From positions 1 through 13,453 of the forward strand of contig QMSN01000010.1 in assembly GCA_003650865.1 (NCBI GenBank): a stretch of DNA of 13,453 nt, in the 5' to 3' direction. The DNA comes from Thermoprotei archaeon. GTDB taxonomy: Archaea; Thermoproteota; Methanomethylicia; Nezhaarchaeales; WYZ-LMO8. The position numbers were made by a program, and so were the translations under genes. Shown in pieces: positions 13,165 through 13,453 of the stretch (the stretch's first letter is position 1; each line of letters starts with the position of its first letter). The notes under the pieces were generated by a model. That model had not been told where the DNA came from. It made no database searches and saw only the letters and a program-made list of their open reading frames with translations.

Positions 13165-13453
13165 ATGGCGTGTTATGGGCTCGCCCTCTTCATTGATTTC
13201 TCCTCTCCTTATCCTGCTTGACGATATGGGCTTGCCGTCATAGGCCAAGACCATTGGGACCACCACTATCACGAGAGGCCTTAACCCCTTCTCGACTCTA
13301 ATCCTATTTATCTCGAGAGCCCTGTAGAGGGTCTCTTCACTTACAACTATCGCTTCAAGCTCTTCCTCACTTATCGATGTTCCATAGACATCGTCTATTC
13401 TCGTTATGTCGTAGTGGACGTCTTCAGACTTCTCCTCTTCAATCCACGTCTTA
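13159..13453 (-). CDS. coaD: Phosphopantetheine adenylyltransferase, archaeal type, C-terminal part
   Basis: Open from the right window edge, 97 codons to TAG at 13161-13159. It shows IDDVYGTSI, then EAIVVSEETLYRALEINRIRVEKGLRPL, then VVVPMVLAYDGKPISSSRIRRGEINEEG. This succession, and ISSSRIRRGEI in particular, is the conserved C-terminal half of archaeal pantetheine-phosphate adenylyltransferase, the nucleotidyl-transferase-fold enzyme of the fourth step of coenzyme A synthesis. The N-terminal part with the TxGH-type nucleotide motif is outside the window. It is convergent with trpS, sharing 6 nt. The symbol follows the bacterial enzyme with the same activity; the archaeal group is only distantly related. 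Confidence 0.85.
   Translation of the reverse strand, partial: KTWIEEEKSEDVHYDITRIDDVYGTSISEEELEAIVVSEETLYRALEINRIRVEKGLRPLVIVVVPMVLAYDGKPISSSRIRRGEINEEGEPITRHS

Overview
The window looks like chromosomal DNA from a thermophilic archaeon, most likely a member of the Thermoproteota/TACK group. The reasons are an archaeal DnaG primase, a family B DNA polymerase with a C-terminal PCNA-binding box that resembles the crenarchaeal B3 type, archaeal-type Phe, Tyr and Trp tRNA synthetases, an archaeal phosphopantetheine adenylyltransferase, TATA boxes at the expected distance from genes, and strong use of AGG/AGA and ATA codons. No species can be named from sequence alone. Gene packing is very tight, and I see no insertion sequence, CRISPR array, tRNA or rRNA.

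Layout. Positions 1-246 (+) hold the C-terminal end of a ThiN-family thiamine protein. It runs tail-to-tail into a nucleotidyltransferase (229-951, -). A 59-bp divergent promoter follows, then a + strand set: radical SAM/TRAM protein (1011-2018), RimI-type N-acetyltransferase (2027-2488) and DNA polymerase B (start probably 2533, end 4914). PolB collides, with a 27-nt overlap, with a long minus-strand series that reads, in transcription order: pheS, pheT (1-nt overlap), a structured intergenic region (8498-8809), tyrS, dnaG and a DHH-family nuclease. On the other side of the pheS promoter, trpS (12058-13164, +) is transcribed divergently and overlaps the end of a partial coaD-type gene (13159-13453, -).

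How the genes fit together. Two themes are interleaved. One is aromatic aminoacyl-tRNA synthesis: PheRS alpha and beta, TyrRS and TrpRS all lie within about 5.7 kb, which is every synthetase for aromatic amino acids. The other is DNA replication and repair: PolB, DnaG and a RecJ-like DHH protein. PolB ends in a textbook PIP box, and the convergent DHH protein ends in a strikingly similar octapeptide.

The most interesting stretch is the 312-bp gap between pheT and tyrS. It contains two long, GC-rich, imperfectly paired RNA hairpins (8670-8782 and 8522-8627). Their wobble pairs (G-U on the minus strand, A-C on the plus strand) indicate minus-strand transcription. A TATA box between them is placed so that transcription would start at the 5' foot of the second hairpin, making it the tyrS leader. 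The 5' half of the first hairpin is also a 24-codon open reading frame with a strong ribosome binding site. I do not recognise either RNA as a known family.
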